Assembly: GCF_018492665.1 (NCBI RefSeq)
Contig: NZ_JAFVME010000001.1
Coordinates: 496,001 to 560,000 of the forward strand
Direction of reading: 5' to 3'
DNA from: Pedobacter sp. B4-66
GTDB lineage: Bacteria; Bacteroidota; Bacteroidia; Sphingobacteriales; Sphingobacteriaceae
DNA length: 64,000 bases
Positions 43,764 through 53,782 of the stretch are shown piece by piece. A program made the position numbers and the translations under genes. How positions within the stretch are numbered: position 1 is the stretch's first letter; every line of letters starts with the position of its first letter. The notes under the pieces are model-generated. The model saw only the letters and a list, made by a program, of their open reading frames with translations. It searched no databases and was not told the origin of the DNA.

Positions 43764-44828
43764 TTATATATTATTTATCAAATACTCGTATTCTGCAGCT
43801 ACTTTATCCAAAGCGTATTTATTGTAAACATCATTTTTTATAGCGCTGAAATCCCAAGGTTTATTGCAAGCTGTTATTATTTGATTTTTAAAATCTTTAA
43901 GGTCTCCTTGTTCAATTATATATCCGTTAAACCCGTCTTTAATCAAATCTGAGATACCGCCCACTCTAAAACTAACCACAGGTAGGCCTACAGATAAAGA
44001 TTCTAAAACAACATTTGGAAAACCTTCTGTAAACGACCCCAACAATAAAACATCGTGTTTACAAATAATGGAAGTTACATTATTCACATTACCTAAAAAG
44101 GTTACTCTAGATTGAAGATTTAAGACATTTACCTGCTCAACAATTTTATTTTTTAATACCCCATCACCCGCTATACTTAATGTATAAGTTTCGGGTAATT
44201 GAGAAAATATATCCAATAAGCGTTCAAAGCCCTTTTCTTTAGACATACGGGCTATGATCAACAACTTCTTTTGACCATTTAAAGAACGCTCACCCTTTAC
44301 TAAATCACTATAGATAAGTGGGTTATGTATAACAACTAATTGATTTGGATTTAAATTATATTCAGCTAAAACTGATTTTTTCATTTCATCAGTTTGACAA
44401 ACTATCCTATCATAATTTTTATAACTCACACGAGTAAACAACCTCCAGAATCTGGTTTTTAATCCTTCAAATTGCTTCATTTGATGTGGATTATTTGATG
44501 CTCTGGCTATTAAATTTGGTATCTTAACAAAGATAGAGACGAAAGAAACCAGCATATTAATATGATCAGTGGTTGAGAAAACCGCAAATGGCTTCTCATT
44601 TTTAATTAGTTTATATAATTTCCAAAAGGATCTTGAGGCTCTTACAGTGCCTAAATCGATAAATTTAACTCCAGTAATTTCTGTAGAAAAGCAACCATTA
44701 CTCGAATCAAGTATGATTACACAAACATTATATAATTCTTTATTAAAGCCTTGAGATAGAAGCCAAAATACCCGTTCTGACCCACCACCTTGTAAAGAAG
44801 TTATGATAAAAAATACTTTCTTTTTCAT
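43764..44828 (-). CDS. Glycosyltransferase, GT4
   Basis: This 354-residue GT-B protein starts MKKKVFFIITSLQGGGSERV, an acceptor-side glycine-rich loop typical of GT4. The donor side reads KKLLIIARMSKEKGFERLLD and the EX7E motif TEGFPNVVLESLSVGLPVV. It is 18 bases upstream of asnB and 26 bases downstream of a GT2 gene, so it is part of one transcript. It builds part of the repeat unit; donor unknown. Confidence 0.88.
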   Translation of the reverse strand: MKKKVFFIITSLQGGGSERVFWLLSQGFNKELYNVCVIILDSSNGCFSTEITGVKFIDLGTVRASRSFWKLYKLIKNEKPFAVFSTTDHINMLVSFVSIFVKIPNLIARASNNPHQMKQFEGLKTRFWRLFTRVSYKNYDRIVCQTDEMKKSVLAEYNLNPNQLVVIHNPLIYSDLVKGERSLNGQKKLLIIARMSKEKGFERLLDIFSQLPETYTLSIAGDGVLKNKIVEQVNVLNLQSRVTFLGNVNNVTSIICKHDVLLLGSFTEGFPNVVLESLSVGLPVVSFRVGGISDLIKDGFNGYIIEQGDLKDFKNQIITACNKPWDFSAIKNDVYNKYALDKVAAEYEYLINNI

Positions 44829-44854
44829 AAAATCGCATTCTTACACAAATAAAA

Positions 44855-45832
44855 TTAAGCTATCCTACCTAATTTGATAATTTGTTTGGTAATGGTTAGC
44901 GGCAACATATACATTAAGGCAATCATTACATATTTAGGATAGTTAACTAATGAATTGCGCTCAAAAATTGCCTTTTTTATATAGTTGTATGATACAGTAG
45001 TATCGCAGTGATTTAAATACGATGCATTACCCAAACTTTTCCAATAATCGGCCATGTAATTTGGCCGTTGTTGTGCTTTAGTTTTTTGCAGAAAGGTTTT
45101 AATATGTTCTAATTCCAAATCAACCACATCGGCATTTTTATTTTCTGCGTATTTCATACGCAAAACTTTGTTAAATAAATCTTTAGCATGTAAACTTTTG
45201 GTACTGGCAACCGGTGCTGTTCTGTAAAAATACAATGGTTTATTTATTACATGTACTTTAGCGCCTTCGCTAATTAATCTAAGCCAAAACTCTCCATCTT
45301 GAACATAGTAAAACCTGGCATCATACAAGCCCACATCTATTAACTTTTCTTTTTTTAGAAAAGCACTGCCATGCGGAAAAATTGCTTTACGATTTAACAA
45401 TGCATTTTTAAAATCTTTTATTGAGGCATAAGATCTATCCTCATAAACAATGTTATCGTTAATGTCGATTACAAAACTATTAGAGCCAATTAAATCAGTA
45501 TCTTGATTATCTAAAGCGTACTTTAATTGAACTTCTAAACGGTTAATAGCAGAGCAATCATCAGCATCCTGACGGGCTATATAAGTTCCTTTTGCTATGG
45601 TTATGCCTTTATTTAGAGCGGCCGCCAACCCCATATTCGTTCTGTTTTGCATGAATACAATCCGAGTATCCTCGGCTGCAAATCTTTTACAAATCTCTAC
45701 CGACCTATCGGTAGAACCATCATCAATTACTATAAATTCAAACTCGGTAAATGTTTGCGTTAAAATTGATTTTATGGCTTTCTCTAAATAAATTTCAGCA
45801 TTATATACGGACATTAAAACGCTAACTAACAT
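44855..45832 (-). CDS. Glycosyltransferase, GT2
   Basis: This 325-residue GT-A enzyme has nucleotide-binding SVLMSVYNAEIYLEKAI, FIVIDDGSTDRS and the metal motif ARQDADDCS near residue 88, with a catalytic-base region FYYVQDGEFWLRL. A C-terminal amphipathic tail (VMIALMYMLPLT) probably touches the membrane. It adds a sugar by inversion to the growing lipid-linked unit. It is 12 bases from the next GT4 gene. Confidence 0.9.
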   Translation of the reverse strand: MLVSVLMSVYNAEIYLEKAIKSILTQTFTEFEFIVIDDGSTDRSVEICKRFAAEDTRIVFMQNRTNMGLAAALNKGITIAKGTYIARQDADDCSAINRLEVQLKYALDNQDTDLIGSNSFVIDINDNIVYEDRSYASIKDFKNALLNRKAIFPHGSAFLKKEKLIDVGLYDARFYYVQDGEFWLRLISEGAKVHVINKPLYFYRTAPVASTKSLHAKDLFNKVLRMKYAENKNADVVDLELEHIKTFLQKTKAQQRPNYMADYWKSLGNASYLNHCDTTVSYNYIKKAIFERNSLVNYPKYVMIALMYMLPLTITKQIIKLGRIA

Positions 45833-45844
45833 ACTATTATTAAT

Positions 45845-46975
45845 TTAATTGGAATAAGCTAAATTTCCTGTATCTAAATAATTAAAATAAAAATTAACCT
45901 CCGTGGCTATATTCTTAACCAAATTACATTGTGCGTTTGTCCATTTAGAAGCTCCACAGCCCAATCTATTCATTTCTATTTCATTTGCAAATAGTTTGAG
46001 TATTTGCTGTTTAATTTGTTCGGCATCAATATTATTTATTAAAATGCCATTCACATTATCAATTATACATTCTCTAATTCCAGGCACATTCGTTCCTATA
46101 ACAGGTATACCGCATGCCATAGCTTCCAATAAAACTTTTGGGTTTCCTTCATATTCTGAGACAATGATGAAGCATTTTGCACTATTATAGTACATCGGTA
46201 AATCAGCATTATCAACCTTTGTTTTGTAAATTATGTTTACATGTTTATTCACTGCATCCTTTACAAGCTGCGCTAATGAGCCTTTTCCAATAACTAACAT
46301 TTTTAAGTCAATTAAGCTAGCAACTTTTAATAGCAATTTGATGTCTTTTTGTTGTTCAAGCCGGCCAATAAATATCAAATCGTAGGTTTTAGGTATTGCT
46401 AATGGCTTAAATACGTTTAAATTAACCGTGTTGCACATACTTAATATCTTGCTGGCAGGTATATTGTAAGTGTGTGTAATATAATTTGCTGCTTCTACCG
46501 AGGTTGTTAAAATCAAATCACATAGTTTAAAATGAAGACGCTCTATTAATTTAGTTTTATAACTATTTTTTTTGAAATGCGAATAATAATACCCCATTCT
46601 TATTACTAAAGGAATTTTAAAGAAAATTTTTAAAAGCAAACCAAAGGTCGATGCAGAAAACTGGTTTGTTTTAGCTAATAAAACCCTTCTGAAATATGAT
46701 TTTAAAAAAAACAATGAGCTTAAATTGTAGATCAAATTTTGCAATGTATAAGGTATTTTGGTAGAAATCCACGGAGGCATGCATAATACTTTTATAGTAG
46801 GGTATTTACTTAAATACTTATTATCATTACGTCCATAACTATAAATTATAAGGTTAAGATTTGCTTTTTTGCATAAAGAATCATAATAATTTAGTTCACG
46901 AGATAACTGTCCTAATTCATCCCATTTTTCTAAACTCATATTGGGTGTCATCAGCAACAATAAGCTATTTTTCAT
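45845..46975 (-). CDS. Glycosyltransferase, GT4
   Basis: This 376-residue GT-B enzyme has a donor half containing YDLIFIGRLEQQKDIKLLLKV and the EX7E motif YEGNPKVLLEAMACGIPVIG. The acceptor half is unusually basic and hydrophobic (LFFLKSYFRRVLLAK), suggesting membrane contact. It lies 31 bases after the sugar-1-phosphate transferase, so it may act second in assembly of the repeat unit (inference). Confidence 0.87.
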   Translation of the reverse strand: MKNSLLLLMTPNMSLEKWDELGQLSRELNYYDSLCKKANLNLIIYSYGRNDNKYLSKYPTIKVLCMPPWISTKIPYTLQNLIYNLSSLFFLKSYFRRVLLAKTNQFSASTFGLLLKIFFKIPLVIRMGYYYSHFKKNSYKTKLIERLHFKLCDLILTTSVEAANYITHTYNIPASKILSMCNTVNLNVFKPLAIPKTYDLIFIGRLEQQKDIKLLLKVASLIDLKMLVIGKGSLAQLVKDAVNKHVNIIYKTKVDNADLPMYYNSAKCFIIVSEYEGNPKVLLEAMACGIPVIGTNVPGIRECIIDNVNGILINNIDAEQIKQQILKLFANEIEMNRLGCGASKWTNAQCNLVKNIATEVNFYFNYLDTGNLAYSN

Positions 46976-47006
46976 AATATTTGAAGGCTATATTGGAAAA
47001 ATAATT

Positions 47007-47603
47007 CTAATTTATAATTACACGCTTTAGTGTAATAAATATAATTTTGATATCAATTAAAATAGTATGATTACGGATATATCTTAAACTTTGATCTAGT
47101 TTTAAAGGAATAATTTCTTTAATATAAAATGTTTCCGGATCGTCCGATTTCTCTAAAAGATCATTTTCGTTACAAAATTCTATCGAAGCCCAATCAGTAA
47201 TACCTGGTTTAACAGTAAGCACCATTTTTTGTTCTGCACTATACAGTTCCACATATTTCCTAACCTCAGGTCTGGGACCAACAAAACTCATATCGCCTAT
47301 TAAAATATTAAATAATTGAGGGAGTTCATCTAGTTTATATTTTCTTAACCAATAACCTATATGGGTAATACGGGCATCATGGCTGCCAACTGTAAGCAAC
47401 TTTTGGTCTGCTTGATGCACATACATGGTTCTAAATTTATATAGAACAAAATCTTTCATGTTTCTACCTACCCTATGTTGCTGGTAAATAACGCTACCTC
47501 TAGAATCGAAAACAATTAGTAAACTAATTATAAATAAAAGCGGTAAAAATAAGATTATCCCCACTATGGCCAATACCACATCGAATATTTGTTTAATGGC
47601 CAT
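47007..47603 (-). CDS. PglC-like monotopic sugar-1-phosphate transferase (initiating enzyme)
   Basis: This 198-residue enzyme is of the short form without the extra membrane helices of WbaP or WcaJ. A reentrant hydrophobic helix (FDVVLAIVGIILFLPLLFII) is followed by VLYKFRTMYVH, LRKYKLDELPQLFNILIGDMSFVGPRPE (with the Asp-Glu catalytic pair) and KPGITDWASI. It moves a sugar-1-phosphate from a UDP-sugar to undecaprenyl phosphate and starts the repeat unit. The substrate is probably the modified amino-sugar made by the dehydratase and aminotransferase of this locus. It overlaps the upstream aminotransferase by 11 bases. Confidence 0.92.
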   Translation of the reverse strand: MAIKQIFDVVLAIVGIILFLPLLFIISLLIVFDSRGSVIYQQHRVGRNMKDFVLYKFRTMYVHQADQKLLTVGSHDARITHIGYWLRKYKLDELPQLFNILIGDMSFVGPRPEVRKYVELYSAEQKMVLTVKPGITDWASIEFCNENDLLEKSDDPETFYIKEIIPLKLDQSLRYIRNHTILIDIKIIFITLKRVIIN

Positions 47604-48888
47604 ACCCGTAAATTTGATTTGGAATAATAACCCTTGTTTTTCTTACTGTGGCCTTTTCTATCAAGTTGTTCTGTTTGTATAATTGTATACCAACCATTGC
47701 AATGACAGAGTCTATAATAAACTGAATCTCTACCGCTGTAAGTTGCGGATAAATAGGCAATGAGATTTCGCAGGCATATTGTTCATAAGCTATGGGGAAA
47801 TCTTCTATCTTATAGCCTAAGTTTTTAAAATATGTAAGCATGGGCATGGGTATAAAATGCACGTTGACAGCTACGCCAAGTTGCGCCAAATCATCAATTA
47901 TTTGATCTCTTTGTCCTTCGGTTATTCCTTTTACCCTTAGCGGAAACAAATGGTAACATGTTTCTCTTCCTTGATCGTATAATGGTGGAGCAATAAACCA
48001 ATCCATTTGTTCAAAACCTTTGCAGTATTTTTGGGCTATTTCTTTACGTTGCGGCAATAATTCGTTTCCATATTTTTTTATCTGTGCCAAGCCAATTGCC
48101 GCACATATATCCGGCATGTTAATCTTTAATCCTTGAAACAAAATATCATAACGCCAACCACCGCCTTTTGATTTAGCCAAAGCATCTTTATTTTGACCAT
48201 TTAAAGTATACATTTTTAAAAATTTATACTCTGTATCATTATCAAAAGTAGTGGGCAAATTCAAGCAGATACATCCGCCCTCCGCAGTAGTAATATTTTT
48301 TACAGCATGAAAAGAGAAAATAGCCACATCGCTATGTTTGGCTGCGGCATTGCCATTATAAGTTGCCCCGATAGAATGCGCAGCATCGGAAATTAGCATA
48401 ATACGGCCTAAAAGATCTTGTTTATCAGAATTCGGCTCAAATAAGTCAGCAATATCTTTTTCTTTAATTATAGCATTTAGTTCATTATAATTACAAGGCC
48501 ATCCAGCAATATCTACCGCAATAATTGCTTTAGTTTTTGATGTAATAGCTTGGCGTACTTTTTCAGGGTCGATACAAAATTCTTCATTAATATCAACCAT
48601 TACCGGTTTTGCACCACAATGCAACACGCTTAAAGCCGTAGCACAGTACGTATATGCCGGTATTATAACTTCATCACCCTCTTTAACGCCAAACCATTTT
48701 AACATTAATATTGCACCAGAGGTCCATGAATTTACACAAACAACCGCTTTAGAATCTGTTAATTTAAGAATTTCTTCTTCTAAGGCTTTTACTTTTGGCC
48801 CAGTGGTAATCCACTTATTTTGAAGGGTTTCCAATACTTGATCAATAACCGATTGGTCGATAAAGGGTGGTGAAAATGGAATATTCAT
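47593..48888 (-). CDS. DegT/DnrJ/EryC1/StrS sugar aminotransferase (PglE-like)
   Basis: This 431-residue PLP enzyme has NKWITTGPKVKALEEEI at the substrate loop, DEVIIPAYTYCATALSVL, the cofactor Asp in ISDAAHSIGATY and the Schiff-base Lys in FSFHAVKNITTAEGG near residue 210. It aminates a 4-keto-6-deoxy sugar nucleotide. It overlaps the PglC-like transferase by 11 bases, so its product is probably the first sugar of the unit. The ATG at 48888 (MNIPFSPPFIDQS) is chosen because homologues start there; the frame extends upstream without other support. Confidence 0.9.
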   Translation of the reverse strand: MNIPFSPPFIDQSVIDQVLETLQNKWITTGPKVKALEEEILKLTDSKAVVCVNSWTSGAILMLKWFGVKEGDEVIIPAYTYCATALSVLHCGAKPVMVDINEEFCIDPEKVRQAITSKTKAIIAVDIAGWPCNYNELNAIIKEKDIADLFEPNSDKQDLLGRIMLISDAAHSIGATYNGNAAAKHSDVAIFSFHAVKNITTAEGGCICLNLPTTFDNDTEYKFLKMYTLNGQNKDALAKSKGGGWRYDILFQGLKINMPDICAAIGLAQIKKYGNELLPQRKEIAQKYCKGFEQMDWFIAPPLYDQGRETCYHLFPLRVKGITEGQRDQIIDDLAQLGVAVNVHFIPMPMLTYFKNLGYKIEDFPIAYEQYACEISLPIYPQLTAVEIQFIIDSVIAMVGIQLYKQNNLIEKATVRKTRVIIPNQIYGYGH

Positions 48889-49004
48889 TTCTGCGACTTT
48901 TAGTTGTTTGGGAAAAATATTAAACACAAAGAAGTAATCCCCGTGTTTGTAATAACAGGCAATTCTTATTGGCAATAAAAAAAATTCAAATGAAAAAACA
49001 GAGT

Positions 49005-50225
49005 CTATAATATCTTTACAAGATCCGCATTGTTGGTTTTAATATTATATAAATGAAGTACACTAAAGTATAAAAATAGAGTTGGCCCGCAACCGCTTCC
49101 TAAGAGCCATTCATTATGAAATAATGCATTTATAGAAATTGCCATAAATGAAAAACACAGACATACTAACAAAGCATAATCTTTATCCCTTAAATGATGT
49201 ATTGCAAACCAGGTAATTTTTACGATCTTTTGGTAAATAAAAAATAATAATATGCCTCCTACAACTACACCCAAATAAGTTACAAACATCAAATAAGCAT
49301 TATGTGATGTCACTAAACCCTGGGCACCAATTTTAAAAACCGGATTACGTCCAGCAACCTCATCCCAGGTTTTGCCTTCAAAAATTAAACCATAAGGATT
49401 ATCGGCTAATATTTTAATGTTTTCGGCCATTAAATCCTCCCGATTACCTTCCTGTCCTCTTTCATTTTTCGAAAGAATATTTTGCTTTCTTCCAGATGAA
49501 AGTTCTTCTATTGTTGTTCTAAAGCCAAAAGCTAATGCAGCTAACAATCCAAATATTATCACAACTTTGAAACGATAATAAAGCATCCAAAAAAACATTA
49601 CAGCACACCCAACGGCAACCAAGGCAGACCGATTCATACCATACAAAATCACGTAACCACTTACACCTAAAACCAACAACAATACAATTTTTTTTTGTTT
49701 AAAGATTGTTGTTGCAATAATTGCAAAAGAAGTTAATGCTGCAATTTGATACCCAAAAGAAAATACATTTGCTGTAATGCCAGACGGAGATTGCAGTATT
49801 AATTCGCCTCCTATCAACATACTTCTTAAACGATCTATTTGAGTAGGCAGGTGATGGTTAAGAACCATAACAAACGATGAAAAAGAAAGCAATGCATAAA
49901 AAATAATAATCGAAATATTAAATCTTAGCAAATCAGAGCCAATAACATAGTTAAAATAACAACAACAAAAAACAAGAATAGTTATTACCACAAAGAAGTA
50001 TTTCATATCCTGATAACCTAAAATATATAGAAAAAATGAGGCTATAAAAAAAATGATCATTTCTTTTTTATAAGCAAACGATTGTTCTAAAGGGTTCGCT
50101 GCAATTATAAGTAGTGGAAAACCAAATAAAACTGCATTTGGTAATAGCCTTATCATAAATATATTAAATGTCAACGTATACAAATACATAAACATAAACA
50201 GTAATATGATTAATTTCTTATGCAT
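49005..50225 (-). CDS. Wzy-like polysaccharide polymerase (O-antigen ligase fold)
   Basis: This 406-residue integral membrane protein has about 11 hydrophobic segments and one large periplasmic loop (about 230-320) containing SGRKQNILSKNERGQEGNRE and the TSHNAYLMFVTYLG segment, typical of Wzy/WaaL proteins. Such proteins join lipid-linked repeat units or transfer chains in the periplasm. As the only candidate in a locus with Wzx, Wzc and Wza, it should be the polymerase. Confidence 0.82.
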   Translation of the reverse strand: MHKKLIILLFMFMYLYTLTFNIFMIRLLPNAVLFGFPLLIIAANPLEQSFAYKKEMIIFFIASFFLYILGYQDMKYFFVVITILVFCCCYFNYVIGSDLLRFNISIIIFYALLSFSSFVMVLNHHLPTQIDRLRSMLIGGELILQSPSGITANVFSFGYQIAALTSFAIIATTIFKQKKIVLLLVLGVSGYVILYGMNRSALVAVGCAVMFFWMLYYRFKVVIIFGLLAALAFGFRTTIEELSSGRKQNILSKNERGQEGNREDLMAENIKILADNPYGLIFEGKTWDEVAGRNPVFKIGAQGLVTSHNAYLMFVTYLGVVVGGILLFFIYQKIVKITWFAIHHLRDKDYALLVCLCFSFMAISINALFHNEWLLGSGCGPTLFLYFSVLHLYNIKTNNADLVKIL

Positions 50226-50273
50226 GATATTAAAGTGTTATAATAACAATACATTAGTATAAATGCTTTAGGT

Positions 50274-51137
50274 TTAAAGCAACTGGACTATTGTATTATA
50301 AGCGTTTTTAATTTTAAAATCTATAATCTGAAATAGAAAATACTTTTTAACATATATTTTTAGCAGGGCTCTTTTTTGTAGTGATGAATACTTAAAGTTG
50401 TTAATCAACAGATTGAAATCGCTTATCTTCTTTCTTTTCCTGATCCTTGGATCGATCATGCTCCAAACACCACCTTGATGAATTCTATAGCAACTCATTA
50501 GCTCGGGAATTACATAGATTTTGCCGCCGCTAGTTGATGTTATATAAAGCTTTAAAAAATTATCTCCGGCCCCAGCATCATAAAACCAGTTGGTTTCACC
50601 TAAATTTTCAAACTCTTTTGTGGCTTTAAACATTAAAGATGCCGTACGTGTTTCTCCTTTTCTATCCATCAATAAATCATCGTATGTATATTCAAGTGGA
50701 ACAAGATTTTTTGCTACATAAGTAGTTTCATCCTTATCATCAATTACTTTTGAGTAATGACTGCAAGCAACAAAATTTTGATTTAGTTCTAAAAAATCTA
50801 CTTGTTTTTGGAGTTTGTGGGCATCAATCCAAAAATCGTCCCCATCGCAAAAAGCATAATACTTACCTTTAGCATTATTAATTACGTTAATTAAATTCCC
50901 CCCACTCCCAATATTCGTTTTACCTGATAAGATTTTAATTAATTGCGGATGTTTTTTCTGATAAGTTTCAACAATCTGCCTTGTATTATCGGTAGACCAA
51001 TCTTCACCAATTAAAATTTCAAAGGCAAAAGTTGTTTTTTGCATTAAAAATCCTTCAATCGCTTGTGCAATATATTTTTCGTGATTATAGGTTGTGCAAC
51101 AAATACTTACCGTTATTTCAGATTCTGGTCTTTCCAT
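50274..51137 (-). CDS. Glycosyltransferase, GT2
   Basis: The product has 287 residues from the ATG at 51137 (MERPESEITVSICC), 10 bases after the aminotransferase stop; a start at 51167 would overlap it. GT-A motifs are SICCTTYNHEKYIAQAI, ILIGEDWSTDNT and the metal-binding FCDGDDFW near residue 95. Similar genes occur in many Bacteroidota polysaccharide loci. The donor is unknown. Confidence 0.88.
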   Translation of the reverse strand: MERPESEITVSICCTTYNHEKYIAQAIEGFLMQKTTFAFEILIGEDWSTDNTRQIVETYQKKHPQLIKILSGKTNIGSGGNLINVINNAKGKYYAFCDGDDFWIDAHKLQKQVDFLELNQNFVACSHYSKVIDDKDETTYVAKNLVPLEYTYDDLLMDRKGETRTASLMFKATKEFENLGETNWFYDAGAGDNFLKLYITSTSGGKIYVIPELMSCYRIHQGGVWSMIDPRIRKRKKISDFNLLINNFKYSSLQKRALLKIYVKKYFLFQIIDFKIKNAYNTIVQLL

Positions 51138-51147
51138 AAAAATAAAA

Positions 51148-52335
51148 TTAATTGGGCCTACTGCCATTAATGGTTCTTTCTATTTGGCCTGTTATTAATG
51201 CACCATAATTTTTAGCTCTTGTTACACTTCTTTCAGGTTCCTCTTTACCTATTTGTAGATATTTTTGTACTCTTAACATGGTTCTACAAATTAAATCAAC
51301 ATCAGAATTGGTGAGCTTATGATATAAAGGCAAACAAATAATTCTTTTTACAATCGAATCACATACAGGCATCGACACATTATCTACGTATGGTAATGCA
51401 GATAATGATGGATAAAAATATCTTCGGCAATAAATTTTGCTTAATTCCAGTGCGGCCAAACAGGCATGCATTAATTCTTCCTTTTCAAAAATTATTGGGA
51501 CATAGGCATAGTTATAATCTTCTTCACTTTTAATTTTTTGAAAATTGCATTTTAGATTCGTTAACCGTTCCATATAATGCAGAGATAAAGACTTTCTTTT
51601 TTCAAGTATTTCGCCTATATATTCTAAATTGCATAGTCCCATTGCAGCATGAAATTCGCTGTTTTTGCCGTTGATACCTGCAATAGAAAAACTATCCACT
51701 CCACTGTACCCAAAATTCCGTAAGGCTGCCATTTTCTTTAATAAAGAGGCATCTTTAGTAAATACCGCTCCGCCTTCTATAGTGTGAAACAATTTAGTGG
51801 CATGAAAACTTGTTGTGCTTATATCGCCATATTCAAAAACAGATTTGTTTTTATATTTAGCACCAAAACAATGAGCAGCATCATATATAACTTTTAACGA
51901 ATACTTATCGGCAATTGATTGTATTGCGTCTATATCGCATGGATTGCCATATACATGGGTAGCTAAAATGGCAGTAGTTCGTGGTGTTATAGCTTCTTCA
52001 ATTTTATTAGCATCGATATTAAATGTTTCGGAATCGATATCTACATATACCGGTTTGCAACCCTGCCAAAGAATGCTGTTTGTTGTGGCCACAAAAGAAA
52101 ATGGTGTTGTAATAATTTCTCCTTCTAGTTCTAATGCCTTTATAGCAATTTGTAATGCTATTGTACCATTAGAAACATATAATAAATGGTCTACATTTAG
52201 ATATTCTTTAAGTTTTAACTCTAAATCATTAACTAGCGGACCGTTATTAGTAAGCCATTGGCGCTCCCAAATACTATCTATATAGTTTTGGAAATTTTCC
52301 TGATTAGGAAGAAAGGGTTTAGTTACTGGTATCAT
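51148..52335 (-). CDS. DegT/DnrJ/EryC1/StrS sugar aminotransferase, second
   Basis: This 395-residue PLP enzyme has the substrate loop ERQWLTNNGPLVNDLELKL, cofactor-phosphate segment SNGTIALQIAIKAL, Asp in VIYDAAHCFGAKY and the Schiff-base Lys in TSFHATKLFHTIEGGA near residue 185. It likely makes a 4-amino-4,6-dideoxy-hexose nucleotide, as in VioA/FdtB-type enzymes. Two such enzymes plus one dehydratase imply at least two amino-deoxysugars or one diamino sugar in the polymer. Confidence 0.9.
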   Translation of the reverse strand: MIPVTKPFLPNQENFQNYIDSIWERQWLTNNGPLVNDLELKLKEYLNVDHLLYVSNGTIALQIAIKALELEGEIITTPFSFVATTNSILWQGCKPVYVDIDSETFNIDANKIEEAITPRTTAILATHVYGNPCDIDAIQSIADKYSLKVIYDAAHCFGAKYKNKSVFEYGDISTTSFHATKLFHTIEGGAVFTKDASLLKKMAALRNFGYSGVDSFSIAGINGKNSEFHAAMGLCNLEYIGEILEKRKSLSLHYMERLTNLKCNFQKIKSEEDYNYAYVPIIFEKEELMHACLAALELSKIYCRRYFYPSLSALPYVDNVSMPVCDSIVKRIICLPLYHKLTNSDVDLICRTMLRVQKYLQIGKEEPERSVTRAKNYGALITGQIERTINGSRPN

Positions 52336-53776
52336 CTTTTTAAGATTAATTGTTTAAAATCTATTACAGCATTCATTTTCACTAAATAACCGATACCTAA
52401 ATAAGTGATAATGTAAAATGCACTAGTTATTGCAATTCTAACAGGATCTATTAAGCTAAACTGATGAGTTAAAAAGACATCAAACAAATAGCTAAAAACA
52501 CCTACGACTATTGAAAAAATAACGGTTGGTAAAAAATCAGAAATTTGTTCTTTAATTGGGTAATTAATAAGTTTTCCGCTATAAGCTGAATTTATGTAGT
52601 AGGCGAGAAAATTAAAAAGCAATTGAAAGTATAATAAGCCATAAATGCCGAACGGGATAACACTAAAAATGCCTATTACACCAATTGTTTTTTTTATAAC
52701 CTCTAAACGTAAAACTAAATCGCTACGACCCTTTACCTTTAAAATATTTAAGTTGTATGAGTGCAAAGGATATATAATCCCCGACAAACACAGTATTTGA
52801 AAGTATGGAACAGCCGGCAACCATTTTTCGGTTAACACAAATCTAAAAAGTGGCTCGGCAACTATGCATAAAAGAATTAACATAGGTGCATTCCAAAAAA
52901 CAAGTTGTTGTATTAATCTTTTATTAACAGATTTAAGTTTTTTGTCATCATCCGATATTTTTGCGAACATTGGATAGGTTACCGTGTTTATTGTTGCAGA
53001 AATAATCCCAATGGGTAGTTGACTTATTGAATCGGCTCTAGAATAAAACCCTAATTGCGAAGCCGAGTAGTATTTACCTATAATTAAAGTGTATAAATTT
53101 TGATAAATAGTATTCAGTAGACCCGAAAGGGTCATTTTATAACCAAAATAAAAATGTTTTTTAAAGCTTGTATAATCAAAAACAAATATTGGTCGCCAAC
53201 TAGAATAAATCCAATACATTATGGTTGATAGGAGCGAAGTAAACATATTCATCCAAACCAAACTCCAAACTCCATAACCAATTTTTGCTAGCACAATACC
53301 TATAATACCACCACCAAGAGATGCCGGAATCTGAATACTAGTTTGTACTTTAAAGTTCATGTCTTTAATTAAACATGCACTTTGAATACAAAAAAAAGCA
53401 TTAATGATAAGCGTTAGTCCATAAACTCGGATAATTTTAGTTAAGATATCTTGATGGTAGAATAACGATATAACTGGCGCTGTAAAAAAGAGTATAAAAT
53501 ATATAACAATGCTGCCAATTAAATTAAAAAAAAAAAAACCGTGCTGTAATCTTTTTGGTTAGCATCGGCAGTTCTAATTAACGATGAACTTAAACCACTA
53601 TCTGACAAACTATTACCTAACGAAATAAAAACAGAAAGCATTGCAATTAAACCGAATTCTGCCGGCACTAATATTCTGGCAAGCACAATGGTTATTAAAA
53701 ACCCAACCACTTTTGCTCCCAATTGCTGCCCCACAGACCATATAATCCCAGAAATGGTTTTTTCTTTTAAACTCAT
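52332..53776 (-). pseudogene. Wzx-type flippase interrupted by two homopolymer frameshifts
   Basis: Three consecutive pieces make one MOP-family flippase. The N-terminal 85 residues (MSLKEKTISGIIWSVGQQLG onward) end at a run of 13 A/T bases (53526-53538). A middle piece (NLIGSIVIYFILFFTAPVIS) lies in the next frame. A C-terminal piece (342 residues from MNFKVQ, ending at 52332) follows a run of 8 (53390-53397). Removing one base from each run restores a frame of 480 codons, the normal Wzx length, with about 14 membrane segments. It moves lipid-linked units across the inner membrane. The cause may be sequencing error, slippage-based switching or true decay. Confidence 0.8.
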
Positions 53777-53782
53777 GATAAG

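Noticed and set aside
53519..53776. Separate small membrane protein
   Set aside because: Its sequence is the N-terminus of a MOP flippase, and the next frames continue the same protein, so it is a frameshifted piece of wzx.
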